Assembly: GCF_003075035.1 (NCBI RefSeq)
Contig: NZ_QCZE01000004.1
Coordinates: forward strand, 62,001 to 126,000
Reading direction: 5' to 3'
From: Zobellella maritima
Lineage (GTDB): Bacteria > Pseudomonadota > Gammaproteobacteria > Enterobacterales > Aeromonadaceae
DNA: 64,000 nt
In this document: one piece after another, positions 8,411-18,215 of the stretch
Layout of the letters: each line of letters opens with the position of its first letter
Position numbering within the stretch: position 1 is the stretch's first letter
The notes under the pieces: model-generated
Database searches by the model: none
What the model was told of the DNA's origin: nothing
Seen by the model: only the letters and a program-made list of their open reading frames with translations
Program-made: the position numbers and the translations under genes

Positions 8411-8805
8411 CCGATTGAGAGTCGATCAGTAAACGGTCCCGGCGCTCATACCGTCGGGGCCGATTTCGTTTGCCTCCTGGTCCGGCTTACTCGGCCAGGG
8501 TCAGCAAGTGCCTCATCCGGCCTTCAAAAACAATTAGTATTGAAAGCATATTCATCCCCTTTCCCGATACCGTTCTCACAAATCCGCATGACACTGACAA
8601 TGTGCCAGGCAATCACCAGCCAAGCTCCAATACCGCTCACCAAACATGAAAATAACAAATAGATTGTTAATTCAAGCAATTGTAATGCCATCAATTGATA
8701 AACCAAGGGGCATTTAATTGGTTTCACTGCTTGCACCTATCGTTTTATTTTGTCAGTCTTTAATCGATTCAGGAAGTTACAACTCAAAATAATGGAGAGT
8801 GCGCG
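8411..8805. other. AT-rich intergenic region before the TRAP operon
   Basis: This 395-base stretch separates norZ from dctP. Just after norZ an imperfect hairpin (about 8440-8463, GGTCCCGGC against GTCGGGGCC) could end the norZ transcript. The rest is AT-rich, with CAATTG-containing short repeats near 8680-8700, and probably holds the TRAP promoter. A minus-strand hydrophobic 70-residue frame here lacks any ribosome site and is not called. Confidence 0.4.
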
Positions 8806-9834
8806 ATGAACACGTTTAGTCAACTCGGGAAACTGACCGCCCTGCCAGCCCTGGCCCTGGCCACTATCACCGCCGCCACTTCGGTGAATGCCGACAACTG
8901 GCGCTACGCCCATGAAGAGTACGAAGGCGATGTGCAGGACGTCTATGCCTACAAGTTCAAGGAATACATAGAGGAACACTCGGATCATACCCTGCAGGTC
9001 TACCGTTTTGGCGAGCTGGGCGAGTCCGACGACATCATGGAGCAGACCCAGGCCGGCATCCTCAATTTCGTCAACCAGTCTCCCGGCTTTACCGGCGCAC
9101 TGATCCCCGAAGCCCAGATCTTCTTCATTCCCTACCTGATGCCCACCGACATGGATACGGTGATCAGCTTCTTCCGCCACAGCGACGCCATCAACCAGGA
9201 TTTTCCCAAGCTATACGCCGAAAAGGGGCTCGAGCTGCTGAAGATGTATCCTGAAGGGGAAATGGTGATGACCCTCGACGAGCCGGTCACCAGCCCCGAG
9301 CAACTGAACAACAAGAAAATCCGGGTCATGACCAACCCGCTGCTGTCGGCGACCTACTCCTCCTTTGGCGCCACCCCTACCCCATTGCCCTGGGGAGAAG
9401 TGTACGGCGCCCTGCAGACCAATATGATCCAGGGCCAGGAAAATCCCATCTTCTGGATTGAATCCGGCGGCCTGTATGAAGTTTCCCCCAACCTGGTGTT
9501 TACCGGTCACGGCTGGTTCACCACCGCCATGATGGCCAACCAAGACTTCTACCAGGGGCTGTCCGATCAGGACCAGCAGCTGGTCCGGGACGCCGCCGAC
9601 TATGCCTTCGAGGAAATCATCGCGCATATCGACGGCCTGGCCGAGCGCTCACTGGAAAAGATCACCAACAACAGTGACGAGGTGACCGTCACCCGCCTGA
9701 CCGAAGGCCAGATAGCGGCATTCCGGCAACGCGCCCCGCAGGTGGAAGAGAAGTTTATCGAGATGACCGGCGATCGTGGCCAGGCACTGCTGACCCAGTT
9801 CAAGCAGGATCTGCAAGAGATACCGTCTAACTGA
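8806..9834 (+). CDS. TRAP transporter periplasmic solute-binding protein (DctP family)
   Basis: A 342-residue secreted binding protein. An N-terminal Sec signal (hydrophobic residues about 10-25, cleavage near VNA-DN) is followed by the DctP fold. The family's ligand-arginine strand reads KIRVMTNPLLSATYSSFGA and the hinge region WGEVYGALQTNMIQGQENP is typical. Start ATG 8806 follows GGAGAG. It is the first gene of a three-gene operon with the small and large membrane subunits. TRAP systems import carboxylates or related anions using a Na+ gradient; the substrate cannot be assigned from sequence. Confidence 0.92.
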   Translation: MNTFSQLGKLTALPALALATITAATSVNADNWRYAHEEYEGDVQDVYAYKFKEYIEEHSDHTLQVYRFGELGESDDIMEQTQAGILNFVNQSPGFTGALIPEAQIFFIPYLMPTDMDTVISFFRHSDAINQDFPKLYAEKGLELLKMYPEGEMVMTLDEPVTSPEQLNNKKIRVMTNPLLSATYSSFGATPTPLPWGEVYGALQTNMIQGQENPIFWIESGGLYEVSPNLVFTGHGWFTTAMMANQDFYQGLSDQDQQLVRDAADYAFEEIIAHIDGLAERSLEKITNNSDEVTVTRLTEGQIAAFRQRAPQVEEKFIEMTGDRGQALLTQFKQDLQEIPSN

Positions 9835-9881
9835 GCCTGCGACAGGCACCGGTCGGTGCCTGTTACTGCGGAGTGGAGCCC

Positions 9882-10475
9882 ATGCCCGAACATTCCCCCC
9901 AGCTGGATGACGATACCGGCGCCTACCGATCGGGCCTGCCCGGCTGGCTGGGCACCCTGGATGAATGGATAGCCAGAGTGGAGGCCGTCATGCTCGCCGC
10001 CGGCGTGCTGCTGATGGCGGTCAATACCTGTGTCAGTGTCGTCGCCCGCTTTGTATTCGGGGAAGGCCTGTTCTTCTCCGGCGAGATCAACCGCATCCTG
10101 ATTATCTTTATCACCTTCGCCGGTATCGGCTATGCGGCCCGCCACGGCCGACACATTCGCATGTCGGCCCTGTACGACAGCTTTCCGCCCCGGGGCCGCA
10201 AGGTGCTGATGATACTGATCGCCCTGCTTACTTCTCTGGTGATGTTTTTCCTGTGCTTTCATGCCTATGGCTATCTCGAAACCCTGTATGGCCGCGGTCG
10301 TATCCTGCCGGCCCTGGGGATCGAAATATGGTGGATCTATCTCTGGGCCCCGGTTGGCTTTGCCATTACCGGCATCCAGTATCTGCTGACGGCGGTCAAG
10401 AATATCGGCAGCGGCCGGGTATACCTCTCCACCCAGGTAACCGATGACTATACCGATACCGGCACGCCAGGCTAA
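9882..10475 (+). CDS. TRAP transporter small permease (DctQ family)
   Basis: A 197-residue protein with four predicted membrane helices (about residues 30-55, 70-92, 112-135 and 155-178), the normal size and topology of the DctQ subunit. The arginine-rich loop YAARHGRHIRMSALYD between helices is the family signature. ATG 9882 is preferred to GTG 9873 because GGAG (9870-9873) lies eight bases before the ATG. It lies 47 bases after dctP and 39 before dctM, so all three are probably one transcript. Confidence 0.9.
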   Translation: MPEHSPQLDDDTGAYRSGLPGWLGTLDEWIARVEAVMLAAGVLLMAVNTCVSVVARFVFGEGLFFSGEINRILIIFITFAGIGYAARHGRHIRMSALYDSFPPRGRKVLMILIALLTSLVMFFLCFHAYGYLETLYGRGRILPALGIEIWWIYLWAPVGFAITGIQYLLTAVKNIGSGRVYLSTQVTDDYTDTGTPG

Positions 10476-10514
10476 CTCCGGCCATAAAGGCTTCATACGA
10501 CACAGGCATTGCTT

Positions 10515-11801
10515 ATGGCAACAACATTGATGCTTATCATGATCGGGCTGCTACTGCTGGGCTTCCCGATGATGATCCCGCTGGCGACGGCCGCCATCGT
10601 CGGTTTTGTGATGATGTTCGACGGCTTCGGCCAGATGGGCACCCTGATCCAGCAGATGATGGCCGGCATTCGACCCGCCTCCCTGATTGCCGTGCCCATG
10701 TTCATCCTGGCCGCGGACATCATGACTCGTGGCCAGTCGGCGGATCGCCTGATCAACATGGTGATGGCCTTTATCGGCCATATCAGGGGCGGCCTGGCAA
10801 TCAGCACCGCCACTTCCTGCACCCTGTTCGGAGCCGTTTCCGGCTCCACCCAGGCGACCGTGGTGGCGGTGGGCTCCCCGCTGCGACCCAAAATGCTCAA
10901 GGCCGGTTATTCCGATCCCTTTACCCTGGCCCTGATTATCAACGCCAGTGACATCGCCTTCCTGATCCCGCCGAGTATCGGCATGATCATCTACGGCGTT
11001 ATCTCCGAGACTTCCATTGCCGAGCTGTTTATCGCCGGCATAGGCCCGGGCCTGCTGATCCTGGTGATGTTCTCGCTCTACTGCCTGTACTACGCCCATA
11101 AAAACCAGGTACCCACCGAGCCCAGGGCATGCTGGCGGGTGCGAGTCCGTGCGGTGCGGGATGCCATGTGGCCGCTGTTCTTCCCGGTGATCATAGTGGG
11201 CGGTATCTATGGCGGCATCTTCAGCCCTACCGAGGCGGCAGCGGTCTGCGTACTCTATGCCTTTTTGCTGGAGTTCCTGATCTTCCGCTCGCTCAAACTC
11301 GCCGAAATCTATCGTATCGCCAAGTCCACCGGCCTGATTACCGCCGTGGTGTTTATTCTGGTGGCCGTCGGCAACGGTTTTTCCTGGATACTCTCCTTCG
11401 CCCAGATCCCCCAGACCATACTGGAAGCAGCAGGAGTGAACCAGGCCGGGCCGGTGGGGGTGCTGATCGCCATCTGCGTGGCCTTCTTTATTGCCTGCAT
11501 GTTCGTCGATCCCATCGTGGTGATCCTGGTGCTGACCCCGATCTTCGCCCCGGCGATTCAGGCCACCGGCCTGGATCCCGTGCTGGTGGGTGTGCTGATC
11601 ACCCTGCAGGTAGCCATTGGCTCGGCCACTCCGCCGTTCGGTTGCGACATCTTCACCGCCATCGCCATTTTCAAACGGCCGTACCTGGAGGTGATACGCG
11701 GTACCCCGCCCTTTATCTTCATGCTGGTGGCGGCCGCCGGGCTGATTATCGCCTTCCCGGATATCGCCCTCGGGCTGCGGGATCTGGCCTTTGCCGACTA
11801 G
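10515..11801 (+). CDS. TRAP transporter large permease (DctM family)
   Basis: A 428-residue inner-membrane protein with about 12 helices, the ion-coupled translocation subunit. Typical DctM features are the scaffold motif ATSCTLFGAVSGSTQATVVAVG, the segment INASDIAFLIPPSIGMIIYG, and the second repeat with FSPTEAAAVCVLYAFLLEF and IGSATPPFGCDIFTA. The hydrophobic N-terminus is MATTLMLIMIGLLLLGFPMM. The ATG at 10515 has only a weak ribosome site. A strong terminator follows four bases after the stop, closing the operon. Confidence 0.93.
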   Translation: MATTLMLIMIGLLLLGFPMMIPLATAAIVGFVMMFDGFGQMGTLIQQMMAGIRPASLIAVPMFILAADIMTRGQSADRLINMVMAFIGHIRGGLAISTATSCTLFGAVSGSTQATVVAVGSPLRPKMLKAGYSDPFTLALIINASDIAFLIPPSIGMIIYGVISETSIAELFIAGIGPGLLILVMFSLYCLYYAHKNQVPTEPRACWRVRVRAVRDAMWPLFFPVIIVGGIYGGIFSPTEAAAVCVLYAFLLEFLIFRSLKLAEIYRIAKSTGLITAVVFILVAVGNGFSWILSFAQIPQTILEAAGVNQAGPVGVLIAICVAFFIACMFVDPIVVILVLTPIFAPAIQATGLDPVLVGVLITLQVAIGSATPPFGCDIFTAIAIFKRPYLEVIRGTPPFIFMLVAAAGLIIAFPDIALGLRDLAFAD

Positions 11802-11804
11802 CAA

Positions 11805-11839
11805 ACGGCCCCGGCGGATTCACCGCCGGGGCCGTTTTT
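11805..11839 (+). terminator. Rho-independent terminator shared by the TRAP operon and gsk
   Basis: ACGGCCCCGGCGG (11805-11817) pairs perfectly with 11823-11835 around ATTCA and is followed by a run of five T. An A run on the other side lets it also serve the convergent gsk gene, whose stop is at 11844. Confidence 0.9.
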
Positions 11840-11843
11840 GCTG

Positions 11844-13148
11844 CTACCGATCCCAATAGGCTTCTTCCAGCGAGTCTTCCCGTTCCGGTAGGCCCCGCGA
11901 CAGGCGTGGCGAATGCTGCACCAACACCTCGTAACTGACCCGGTTGGCATACTTGCTGACCTGGGACAGGGAAGAATAGGTCAGGTGCGGGGCCTGGTGC
12001 TTGGTACTGCCGGGCACATTCTGCCGGTGATAACCGTTGGCTGCCATGTCATGCAACAGGGCCGCCAAGGCACCATCACCGGCGCCGTTGGTATTCTTGA
12101 TCCGTTCGGGCCCGCCCATGTAGGGCGCGATATGAGTATAGATTTTGCGCGGCTGCCGACAATCCCCGCGTCGCATGGGCCGGGAATATTCATAGCGGTT
12201 GAACTCAGGGATGGCCCCGGGCAGTAACTCGCGACCGCTCTCCCGCTTATGGACCTCGTCCACATGGCCGGCCAGGTAGAGGCCGAGGGGGCCTGCGGTG
12301 CACAGCACCAGGTCGGTCCATTCCAACACCTGCTCACAGGCTCGCAGCGGCTCATCGATACCGGTCAGGGCCAGGGCTTCATCCTCGTTCATCGCCACCA
12401 CTGTCACATAATCCCGGATAAACCGCTGCCACCAGGCCCGCCTGTCTTCCACGATAAACTTGGTACCCATGGTCAACACCACGGGCACACCCGCCTCTCT
12501 TGCCCAGGTTACCGCCTGCAGGGCGGTGTCCTTCATCGGCTCATCCGCGTCACAGCGCATCAGATAGGCGGTGATCACCAGCGCCGAGGCCGACTGGATT
12601 TGTGCCTTGTCCAGGTAGGCCGGCGCCAGCCTGTCCATCATCCCTTTGTTGATGGCGAAGCTGCGCTCACCGTCCGCCGAGATCAGGGTAATGCACTGGC
12701 CGATGGAGCCGGTGACCGGCTGCAGGTAGTTAAGATCGACCCGCGACGAGGTATTGCACAGATAACGATAGGCGGAGGTACCAACCCGGATCTGTTCGTT
12801 CATCACCCCGAACAACACGGATCTGTCGTCCGCCAGCACAGAGTAGTTATGCAGGGTATTGCCGATGGTGCCGCCGGCGAACTCGGACACGATCAGCCGG
12901 TTGGCCAGCAGTTCGTCATAGATAGCCTGGGCACGGGCAGGCTCCAGCACCATCGAATGGCCCTTGGACAGACCATGCCTGGCAAGGAAGTCATCCGGCA
13001 CATGGGCCTCGATATCGACCATGACCTGGTCGATGCCGCAGATATGGCCGGAGACCGGTTTGTTCTGGGGCAGCAGCTCACTCAACAGCGGATTACGGGC
13101 TTCAATCGGGAAGAAATGTTTATGCTTGCGCTGGCCGGGAAATTTCAT
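11844..13148 (-). CDS. gsk: Inosine-guanosine kinase
   Basis: A 434-residue ribokinase (PfkB)-family enzyme that phosphorylates inosine and guanosine to IMP and GMP in purine salvage. The PfkB pattern is present: an N-terminal glycine pair in EFAGGTIGNTLHNYS and the C-terminal anion-hole/catalytic motif NTNGAGDGALAALLHDM with its catalytic Asp. The length matches the E. coli family, which is longer than typical PfkB kinases. Start ATG 13148 (MKFPGQ) follows GGTGG; ten upstream in-frame residues are not family-like. It is monocistronic and convergent with the TRAP operon. Confidence 0.94.
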   Translation of the reverse strand: MKFPGQRKHKHFFPIEARNPLLSELLPQNKPVSGHICGIDQVMVDIEAHVPDDFLARHGLSKGHSMVLEPARAQAIYDELLANRLIVSEFAGGTIGNTLHNYSVLADDRSVLFGVMNEQIRVGTSAYRYLCNTSSRVDLNYLQPVTGSIGQCITLISADGERSFAINKGMMDRLAPAYLDKAQIQSASALVITAYLMRCDADEPMKDTALQAVTWAREAGVPVVLTMGTKFIVEDRRAWWQRFIRDYVTVVAMNEDEALALTGIDEPLRACEQVLEWTDLVLCTAGPLGLYLAGHVDEVHKRESGRELLPGAIPEFNRYEYSRPMRRGDCRQPRKIYTHIAPYMGGPERIKNTNGAGDGALAALLHDMAANGYHRQNVPGSTKHQAPHLTYSSLSQVSKYANRVSYEVLVQHSPRLSRGLPEREDSLEEAYWDR

Positions 13149-13390
13149 TGACTTACCACCCCACAGGAAAAGACCCAAGAGTCTAGCAAAAAGCCCTCTT
13201 CAGGACAGCGACCGTACAATAATCAAACGTTTTACAGGCAGAAAAACCTTCTCGCCCGCCGTTACCGACACCCGCCTATCAGCAAAAAATGACAGGCCAA
13301 TGACAATACGCCATGATCCGCCTGCTTCAGATTTGACTTATGACTCCTCGTGAATAGGATAGGCCCACCATACTGGATAGCCCTAACTTC

Positions 13391-13810
13391 ATGTCCATGA
13401 CCCGTATTTTGTTCCTATGCAGCAATAATGCCGGCAGCTCTCCCATGGCGGAAGCCCTGCTCAGACACCTGGCAGGTGACCGCATCGAGGCCAGTAGCGC
13501 CGGCATAAGGCCCGGCGAGATCAGGCCCGAGGTCTTTTCCGCCCTGGAAAAGCTGGGGGTATCGACCCGGGGACTGTGCAGCAAGCAACTGGAGCAGGTC
13601 GCCGATCGGTACTTCGATCTGGTGGTGAGCCTGGACCACCAGGCTCACCTGGCGGCAAACGCCATCCCCGCTGCCCGCCATATCACCTGGAACTTCGATG
13701 AGCCAGAGGATCGGGACCTGACCCTGCTCACTCGTACCCTCCATGAAATATATGAACGCATCAAACTGCTGGTGCTGATCCAGGATCGCCAGCAGAAAAG
13801 TCTGTGGTAG
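13391..13810 (+). CDS. Low-molecular-weight phosphatase / ArsC-like protein with altered P-loop
   Basis: A 139-residue protein of the LMW protein-tyrosine-phosphatase/arsenate-reductase fold. The N-terminal strand ILFLCSNNAGSSPMAEALLR lines up with the active-site loop C-x5-R-S, and ASSAGI and FDLVVSLD follow the family. However, the catalytic arginine position is serine (C-SNNAG-S): the loop lacks the Arg that binds the oxyanion. Normal arsenate reductases read C-x-x-N-S-x-R-S. Two starts, ATG 13391 and 13397, are possible, with no strong ribosome site. It may be a degenerate or non-catalytic paralogue. A second phosphatase gene of another fold follows 122 bases later. Confidence 0.7.
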   Translation: MSMTRILFLCSNNAGSSPMAEALLRHLAGDRIEASSAGIRPGEIRPEVFSALEKLGVSTRGLCSKQLEQVADRYFDLVVSLDHQAHLAANAIPAARHITWNFDEPEDRDLTLLTRTLHEIYERIKLLVLIQDRQQKSLW

Positions 13811-13932
13811 CCCGGGCCTGCATTCCCGCGCCGCTCTGGCTACAGTTTAAAGATCACAAGCGGCCGGACCCGCCTGCATTATCTCTGATTGGCCCGGCAC
13901 TGGTTTAGCGCCCTCAGAAGCAAGGAGTGACC

Positions 13933-14433
13933 ATGAGCTCAGCAAACACCCACCCGGTCTGGTATATCAACACCCCTCAGCCCGGCCGCCTGGCCCTGAC
14001 CCCCTGCCCCGGCACCAAGGGTACGTCGCTAACCGACAGCCTGACCCAGCTGCACGACAACGGCGCCGCTGCCGTCATCAGCCTGACGACCGAAGCTGAA
14101 CTGGCAGAAAAAGACCTGACTCAACTGCCCGAGCTGGTCACCGCCCTGGGGATGCGCTGGCTGCATCTGCCCATTTATGACGAGGAGACACCCGATGTGG
14201 TCTGCGAAGCGAAATGGCAGGCCAACAAGACCGCCATGCTGACCTTGCTGGCCCATGGCAAGGACGTCGCCATCCACTGCATGGGGGGATCGGGCCGAAC
14301 CGGCCTTATCGCCTACCAGGTACTGCGGGCCTTGGGGGTAGAGCCACAACAGGCCCGGGAGCAAATCAAGGCAGTGCGGCCGAGTGCCTTTACCCTGCCC
14401 GCCCACATCGATTACATCAAGGGGCTGGACTAG
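13933..14433 (+). CDS. CDKN3-like dual-specificity / tyrosine phosphatase
   Basis: A 166-residue cysteine phosphatase. The P-loop HCMGGSGRTG (about residues 117-126) is a complete C-x5-R-T signature, and an upstream YDEETPD loop offers the general acid. The segment reading PCPGTKGTSLTDSLTQL near the N-terminus is characteristic of bacterial proteins annotated as cyclin-dependent-kinase-inhibitor-3-like phosphatases. ATG 13933 is preferred to GTG 13927 since AAGGAG (13922-13927) lies just before it. The substrate is unknown. The 3' end overlaps the convergent LysR remnant by 17 bases. Confidence 0.82.
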   Translation: MSSANTHPVWYINTPQPGRLALTPCPGTKGTSLTDSLTQLHDNGAAAVISLTTEAELAEKDLTQLPELVTALGMRWLHLPIYDEETPDVVCEAKWQANKTAMLTLLAHGKDVAIHCMGGSGRTGLIAYQVLRALGVEPQQAREQIKAVRPSAFTLPAHIDYIKGLD

Positions 14434-14716
14434 CGCCCTTGGGCAAGGCGCCACGAAGATGGGTCAGCAGCGCGGTAACCTTGCATGGTTGCCGGCCAAA
14501 GCCATAGAGCAGCCCTACCGGCCTGGCTGGTAGCCGCCAGCTGCCCAGGCAAGGCTGCAGCTGACCGGGGTAGGCCCGGCTCGCACTGTACGGCAAGGTA
14601 GTCCGGGCTGACATAAAGACCACGCGACCAATAGGTCAGCACTTCGTGGCGCAGGCCGCATTCAGGATCGTCCCCCACCCACAACCAGATTTCACCCGGG
14701 TCGGTGCCGGGCCGGG
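14417..14716 (-). pseudogene. LysR-family regulator, C-terminal remnant with internal deletion and frameshift
   Basis: Read on the minus strand, one frame (about 14716-14590) gives a LysR effector-domain segment: WLWVGDDPECGLRHEVL then WSRGLYVSPDYLA. A second frame (about 14600-14417) gives the family's C-terminal end: GSWRLPARPVGLLYGFGRQ and a final helix KVTALLTHLRGAL. Roughly 60 residues that normally separate these segments are missing, and the frame changes at the join. The DNA-binding N-terminus is absent. No function is expected. Confidence 0.7.
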
Positions 14717-14945
14717 GGCCGCGACCTTCGATGACCTCGGAGATTTCAGGGCATACACCCTGTTCAACCTGGGCGGCAGCTACCGGGCATCCGACAACGT
14801 CACCCTCAATGCCACTATCTATAACCTGTTCGACAAGGACTTTATCGACTACCAGGCATTTGATAACGGCGACAGCTATGGCAATACTTTCGCCCACATA
14901 GAAGAGGGCCGCCGCCTCTGGTTGTCGGCCAATATCCAGTTCTGA
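14716..14945 (+). pseudogene. TonB-dependent receptor, C-terminal remnant
   Basis: The last 70 or so residues match the final beta strands of a TonB-dependent (siderophore-type) outer-membrane receptor: AYTLFNLGGSYRASDN, the hallmark IYNLFDKDFIDY, and the terminal strand GRRLWLSANIQF, which ends in aromatic Phe as outer-membrane barrels do. More than 600 residues of barrel and plug are missing. It abuts the LysR remnant reading the other way, so the two look like the outer ends of a once-divergent regulator/receptor pair. Confidence 0.75.
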
Positions 14946-15120
14946 GCATCTTGCCCCCCACACAAGGCACATTTTATTGGTCATTGACACACTTGAGTGA
15001 CAATTAACTGATTGAATATCATTACAATATGATTTTTATCCAGGCAATATCCCCCCATGGTCGAGAACTTTGCCATGGTATGGGTAGTAATTGTTTGGCT
15101 GTTTTCGGATCCATTTATCG

Positions 15121-16272
15121 ATGAAACGCACGCACCGTCTGTGGCTGGTCCTGGGGTTGATCCTAGCCCTGGGTACGGGCTACTACTTTTACGAGCGCCT
15201 GCTTGGTGACGACCAACAACCGGAGCTGGTCAGCGTGCCGGTGCACAGGGGTGAACTGGTGGACCAGGTCACCGCCACCGGCATACTGCAACCCAGCGGT
15301 TATGTGGATGTGGGCGCCCAGGTCTCGGGACAGCTGACCGTCATCCATGTGGAGGTGGGTGACCGGGTCCACCAGGGTGAGTTGCTGGCGGAAATCGACC
15401 CTACCATCTACCTGGCCCAGGTGGACGCCAGTCGGGCCCAGCTGCGCAACCAGCGAGCCCAGCTTAAGGATCGCCAGGCCCAGCTAGCGCTGGCACGCAT
15501 CCAGCACAAGCGACAAACCAGGCTGATGGCGGAAAACGCCACCTCCAGGGAAAACCTGCAGACCGCCGAGGCCGCCCTGCGCTCCGCCGAGGCCCAGGTG
15601 GAAGCGCTCAAGGCCCAGATCAGCCAGACCGAGTCCAGCCTGCGCGCCGATGAGGCCAACCTGGATTATGCCCGCATCTATGCGCCGATGGACGGCACAG
15701 TCGTCAGCATCAGCGCTCGCCAGGGCCAGACCCTGAATGCCATCCAGCAGGCCCCCACCCTGATGCAGATTGCCGACCTGGCCACCATGACGGTGCAGGC
15801 CAGGGTATCCGAAGCCGATGTGGGCAAGCTCACCCCCGGCATGAAGGTCTATTTCACCACCCTGGGGGATCCCAACCAGCGCTGGTTCAGCACACTGCGC
15901 AAGGTGGAGCCGACCCCGCTGGTGGAAAACAACGTGGTGCTGTACAACGCCCTGTTCGATATCGCCAACGAGCAGGGCCGCCTGATGTCGCAGATGACCG
16001 CCCAGGTGTTCTTTGTGCGGGCCGAGGCCGAGGATGCCCTGCTGGTGCCCATGTCGGCACTGACCTTTCCGGACAGCCAGGACCGCAACCAGGCCAGGGT
16101 GGCAATACTGGAAGAAGATGGCAGCATAGAAGAGCGCCAGATCCGGGTGGGCGTGAACAACCGCATCCAGGCCGAGATACTCGAGGGCCTGGCGGAAGGC
16201 GAGCAGGTTATCCTTAACGTCAGCCCGGCCGGCGAGCAAAACGGCGGTCGCCGCATGAGGTTCCGCCTGTGA
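15121..16272 (+). CDS. macA: Periplasmic adaptor of a MacAB-type efflux pump
   Basis: A 383-residue membrane-fusion protein. One N-terminal membrane helix (about 5-24) anchors it. The lipoyl half-motifs flank a long alpha-helical hairpin (about 95-180, rich in A/Q/R/L heptads such as [19 protein letters not shown]). GATE-like residues and beta-barrel and membrane-proximal domains follow, with [16 protein letters not shown] in the second lipoyl half. It links MacB to an outer-membrane channel. ATG 15121 (MKRTHR) is chosen over a start ten residues upstream. It overlaps macB by four bases (GTGA), and the whole set macA-macB-OMF is one operon. Confidence 0.9.
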   Translation: MKRTHRLWLVLGLILALGTGYYFYERLLGDDQQPELVSVPVHRGELVDQVTATGILQPSGYVDVGAQVSGQLTVIHVEVGDRVHQGELLAEIDPTIYLAQVDASRAQLRNQRAQLKDRQAQLALARIQHKRQTRLMAENATSRENLQTAEAALRSAEAQVEALKAQISQTESSLRADEANLDYARIYAPMDGTVVSISARQGQTLNAIQQAPTLMQIADLATMTVQARVSEADVGKLTPGMKVYFTTLGDPNQRWFSTLRKVEPTPLVENNVVLYNALFDIANEQGRLMSQMTAQVFFVRAEAEDALLVPMSALTFPDSQDRNQARVAILEEDGSIEERQIRVGVNNRIQAEILEGLAEGEQVILNVSPAGEQNGGRRMRFRL

Positions 16273-18212
16273 GCGGCCCGGAGGTCCCGCTGATCCGGCT
16301 CAGCGGCATCAACAAGCACTACGGCACGGGTGAGCTGGCCGTCCGGGTGCTGCACGATATCGATATCCACATCAACCGGGGGGAGTTTGTCGCCATCGTC
16401 GGCAGCTCGGGGTCGGGCAAATCCACCCTGATGCACATCCTCGGCTGCCTGGACAAACCCAGCAGCGGCAGCTACCAACTGATGGGCCGGGATGTCTCCA
16501 ACCTGAGCAGCGACCAACTGGCCGAACTCAGGCGCGATACCTTCGGTTTCGTGTTCCAGAGCTACCACCTGCTGCCCGGTATCAGCGCCCGGGAAAACGT
16601 CGAGGTGCCGGCGGTGTACTCCGGCCTGTCCCGTACCGAACGCCGGGAGCGAGCCGCTCAGCTGCTTACCCGACTGGGCCTGGCCGAGCGGCTGGACCAT
16701 ACCCCCGGCCAGCTGTCCGGCGGCCAGCAACAACGGGTATCGATCGCCCGCGCGCTGATGAACGGCGGTGATATCATACTGGCGGACGAACCCACCGGCG
16801 CCCTGGACAGCAAGAGCGGCGCCGATGTGATGGCGCTGCTCACCAGCCTGGCCCGGCAGGGCCATACGGTGATCGTCATTACCCACGACCCCAAGGTCGC
16901 GGCCCGTGCCGATCGGCTGATCGAGCTGAGCGATGGACGCATCACCAAAGATCCCGGCCCGGCCGGCCCGGAGCGTGCCGCTCACAAGATAGCGCACCCG
17001 ACCCGGCATAACCCTGCACTTGCCGAGCTGCTGGAAGCCATCGGCACCGCCTTTCGCTCCCTGCGCAGCAACCTGTTCCGCGCCGCGCTCACCTTGCTGG
17101 GCATCGTCATCGGAGTCGCCTCGGTAATCAGCATGCTGGCCGTCGGCAACGGTTCCCAACAACAGATAGTACAGAGCATCAGCGCCATGGGCAGCAACCT
17201 GTTGCTGGTTCGTCCGGGAGCCCCCGGCGGGGGCCATTGGGCCCGTAGCGCCACTTCCACCCTGGTGGCGGCGGACATGCTGGCAGTCAGGGAACTGGAT
17301 GATGTCACGGCGGCGGTGCCTGAAATCAGCGGTACCGCCACCCTGCGCTTCGGCAGCCGGGATCACAGTCCGACCATCAATGCCACCTCGGCGGACTTTC
17401 CCCAGGCCCGCCAGTGGTCCCTGGCTCATGGCACCTTTTTCACCGAGGAGGATGAACGCAGTTATGCCACAGTCGCCGTGCTCGGCCAGTCGGTGGTCGA
17501 GGCCCTGTTCACGGATCAGGATCCCCTGGGCCAGTATGTGATGGCCAACAATATCCTGTTCCAGGTGATCGGGGTGATGAGCCCCAAGGGCGCCTCACCC
17601 TGGGGCCAGGATCAGGATGATGTGGTGTTTATACCCTATACCACAGGTGGCCTGCGACTGTTCGGCCAGCAGTTCCTGCGCAGCATTACCGTGTCGGTGG
17701 AGGATGTCTCGCGCATCGATCAGACGGAGCAGGACATCCACCGGCTGTTGTTGGCCCGCCATGGGGTGGAGGACTTCCAGATCCGCAACATGTCGTCGAT
17801 TATCGACACCGTCTCGGCTACCACCCGCACCTTTACCTGGCTGTTGGGCTCGATCGCCGCCATTTCCCTGCTGGTGGGTGGCATAGGAGTGATGAACATC
17901 ATGTTGGTGAGCGTCACCGAACGCACTCGGGAAATCGGTATCCGCATGGCCACCGGCGCCCACCGCCGCCATATACAGCAGCAGTTCCTGATCGAGGCGC
18001 TGGTGGTATCTGCCCTGGGGGGGCTGATCGGCGTAGCCCTGGGCCTGGGCACCGCCGCCGTGCTCGAGGCCTTCGGCATTCCCGTCTATTTCTCTCTGTC
18101 CCCCGTGCTGCTGGCCTTCGGTTGCGCCTTCGTCACCGGCCTGGTGTTCGGCTGGCTACCGGCGCGCAAGGCGGCGCGGCTGGATCCCGTTATCGCCCTC
18201 GCTTCGGAATAA
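16269..18212 (+). CDS. macB: MacB-type ABC efflux permease/ATPase
   Basis: A 647-residue fusion of an N-terminal ABC domain and a C-terminal FtsX/MacB membrane domain. Walker A is GSSGSGKST (about 44-52), the Q-loop lies in FVFQSYHLL, the signature is LSGGQQQR, Walker B is [11 protein letters not shown] and the H-loop is VITHD. The four-helix MacB topology follows: one helix near 275-300, a large periplasmic domain (about 300-520) and three C-terminal helices ([20 protein letters not shown] and onward). The GTG start overlaps macA. Family members export macrolides, enterotoxin, lipopeptides or siderophores; the substrate here is not evident. Confidence 0.93.
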   Translation: MSGPEVPLIRLSGINKHYGTGELAVRVLHDIDIHINRGEFVAIVGSSGSGKSTLMHILGCLDKPSSGSYQLMGRDVSNLSSDQLAELRRDTFGFVFQSYHLLPGISARENVEVPAVYSGLSRTERRERAAQLLTRLGLAERLDHTPGQLSGGQQQRVSIARALMNGGDIILADEPTGALDSKSGADVMALLTSLARQGHTVIVITHDPKVAARADRLIELSDGRITKDPGPAGPERAAHKIAHPTRHNPALAELLEAIGTAFRSLRSNLFRAALTLLGIVIGVASVISMLAVGNGSQQQIVQSISAMGSNLLLVRPGAPGGGHWARSATSTLVAADMLAVRELDDVTAAVPEISGTATLRFGSRDHSPTINATSADFPQARQWSLAHGTFFTEEDERSYATVAVLGQSVVEALFTDQDPLGQYVMANNILFQVIGVMSPKGASPWGQDQDDVVFIPYTTGGLRLFGQQFLRSITVSVEDVSRIDQTEQDIHRLLLARHGVEDFQIRNMSSIIDTVSATTRTFTWLLGSIAAISLLVGGIGVMNIMLVSVTERTREIGIRMATGAHRRHIQQQFLIEALVVSALGGLIGVALGLGTAAVLEAFGIPVYFSLSPVLLAFGCAFVTGLVFGWLPARKAARLDPVIALASE

Positions 18213-18215
18213 CCG

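Noticed and set aside
8715-8735. Sigma-54-like element GGTTTCACTGCTTGC before the TRAP operon
   Set aside because: The GG to GC spacing is eleven bases, not ten, and the -24 box is poor.
8524-8736. Hydrophobic 70-residue minus-strand frame in the gap before the TRAP operon
   Set aside because: It has a GTG start and no ribosome site, lies in AT-rich DNA, and shows no recognisable family.
15849-17429. 526-residue minus-strand frame over macA/macB
   Set aside because: It lies antisense to two well-defined genes and has shadow composition.
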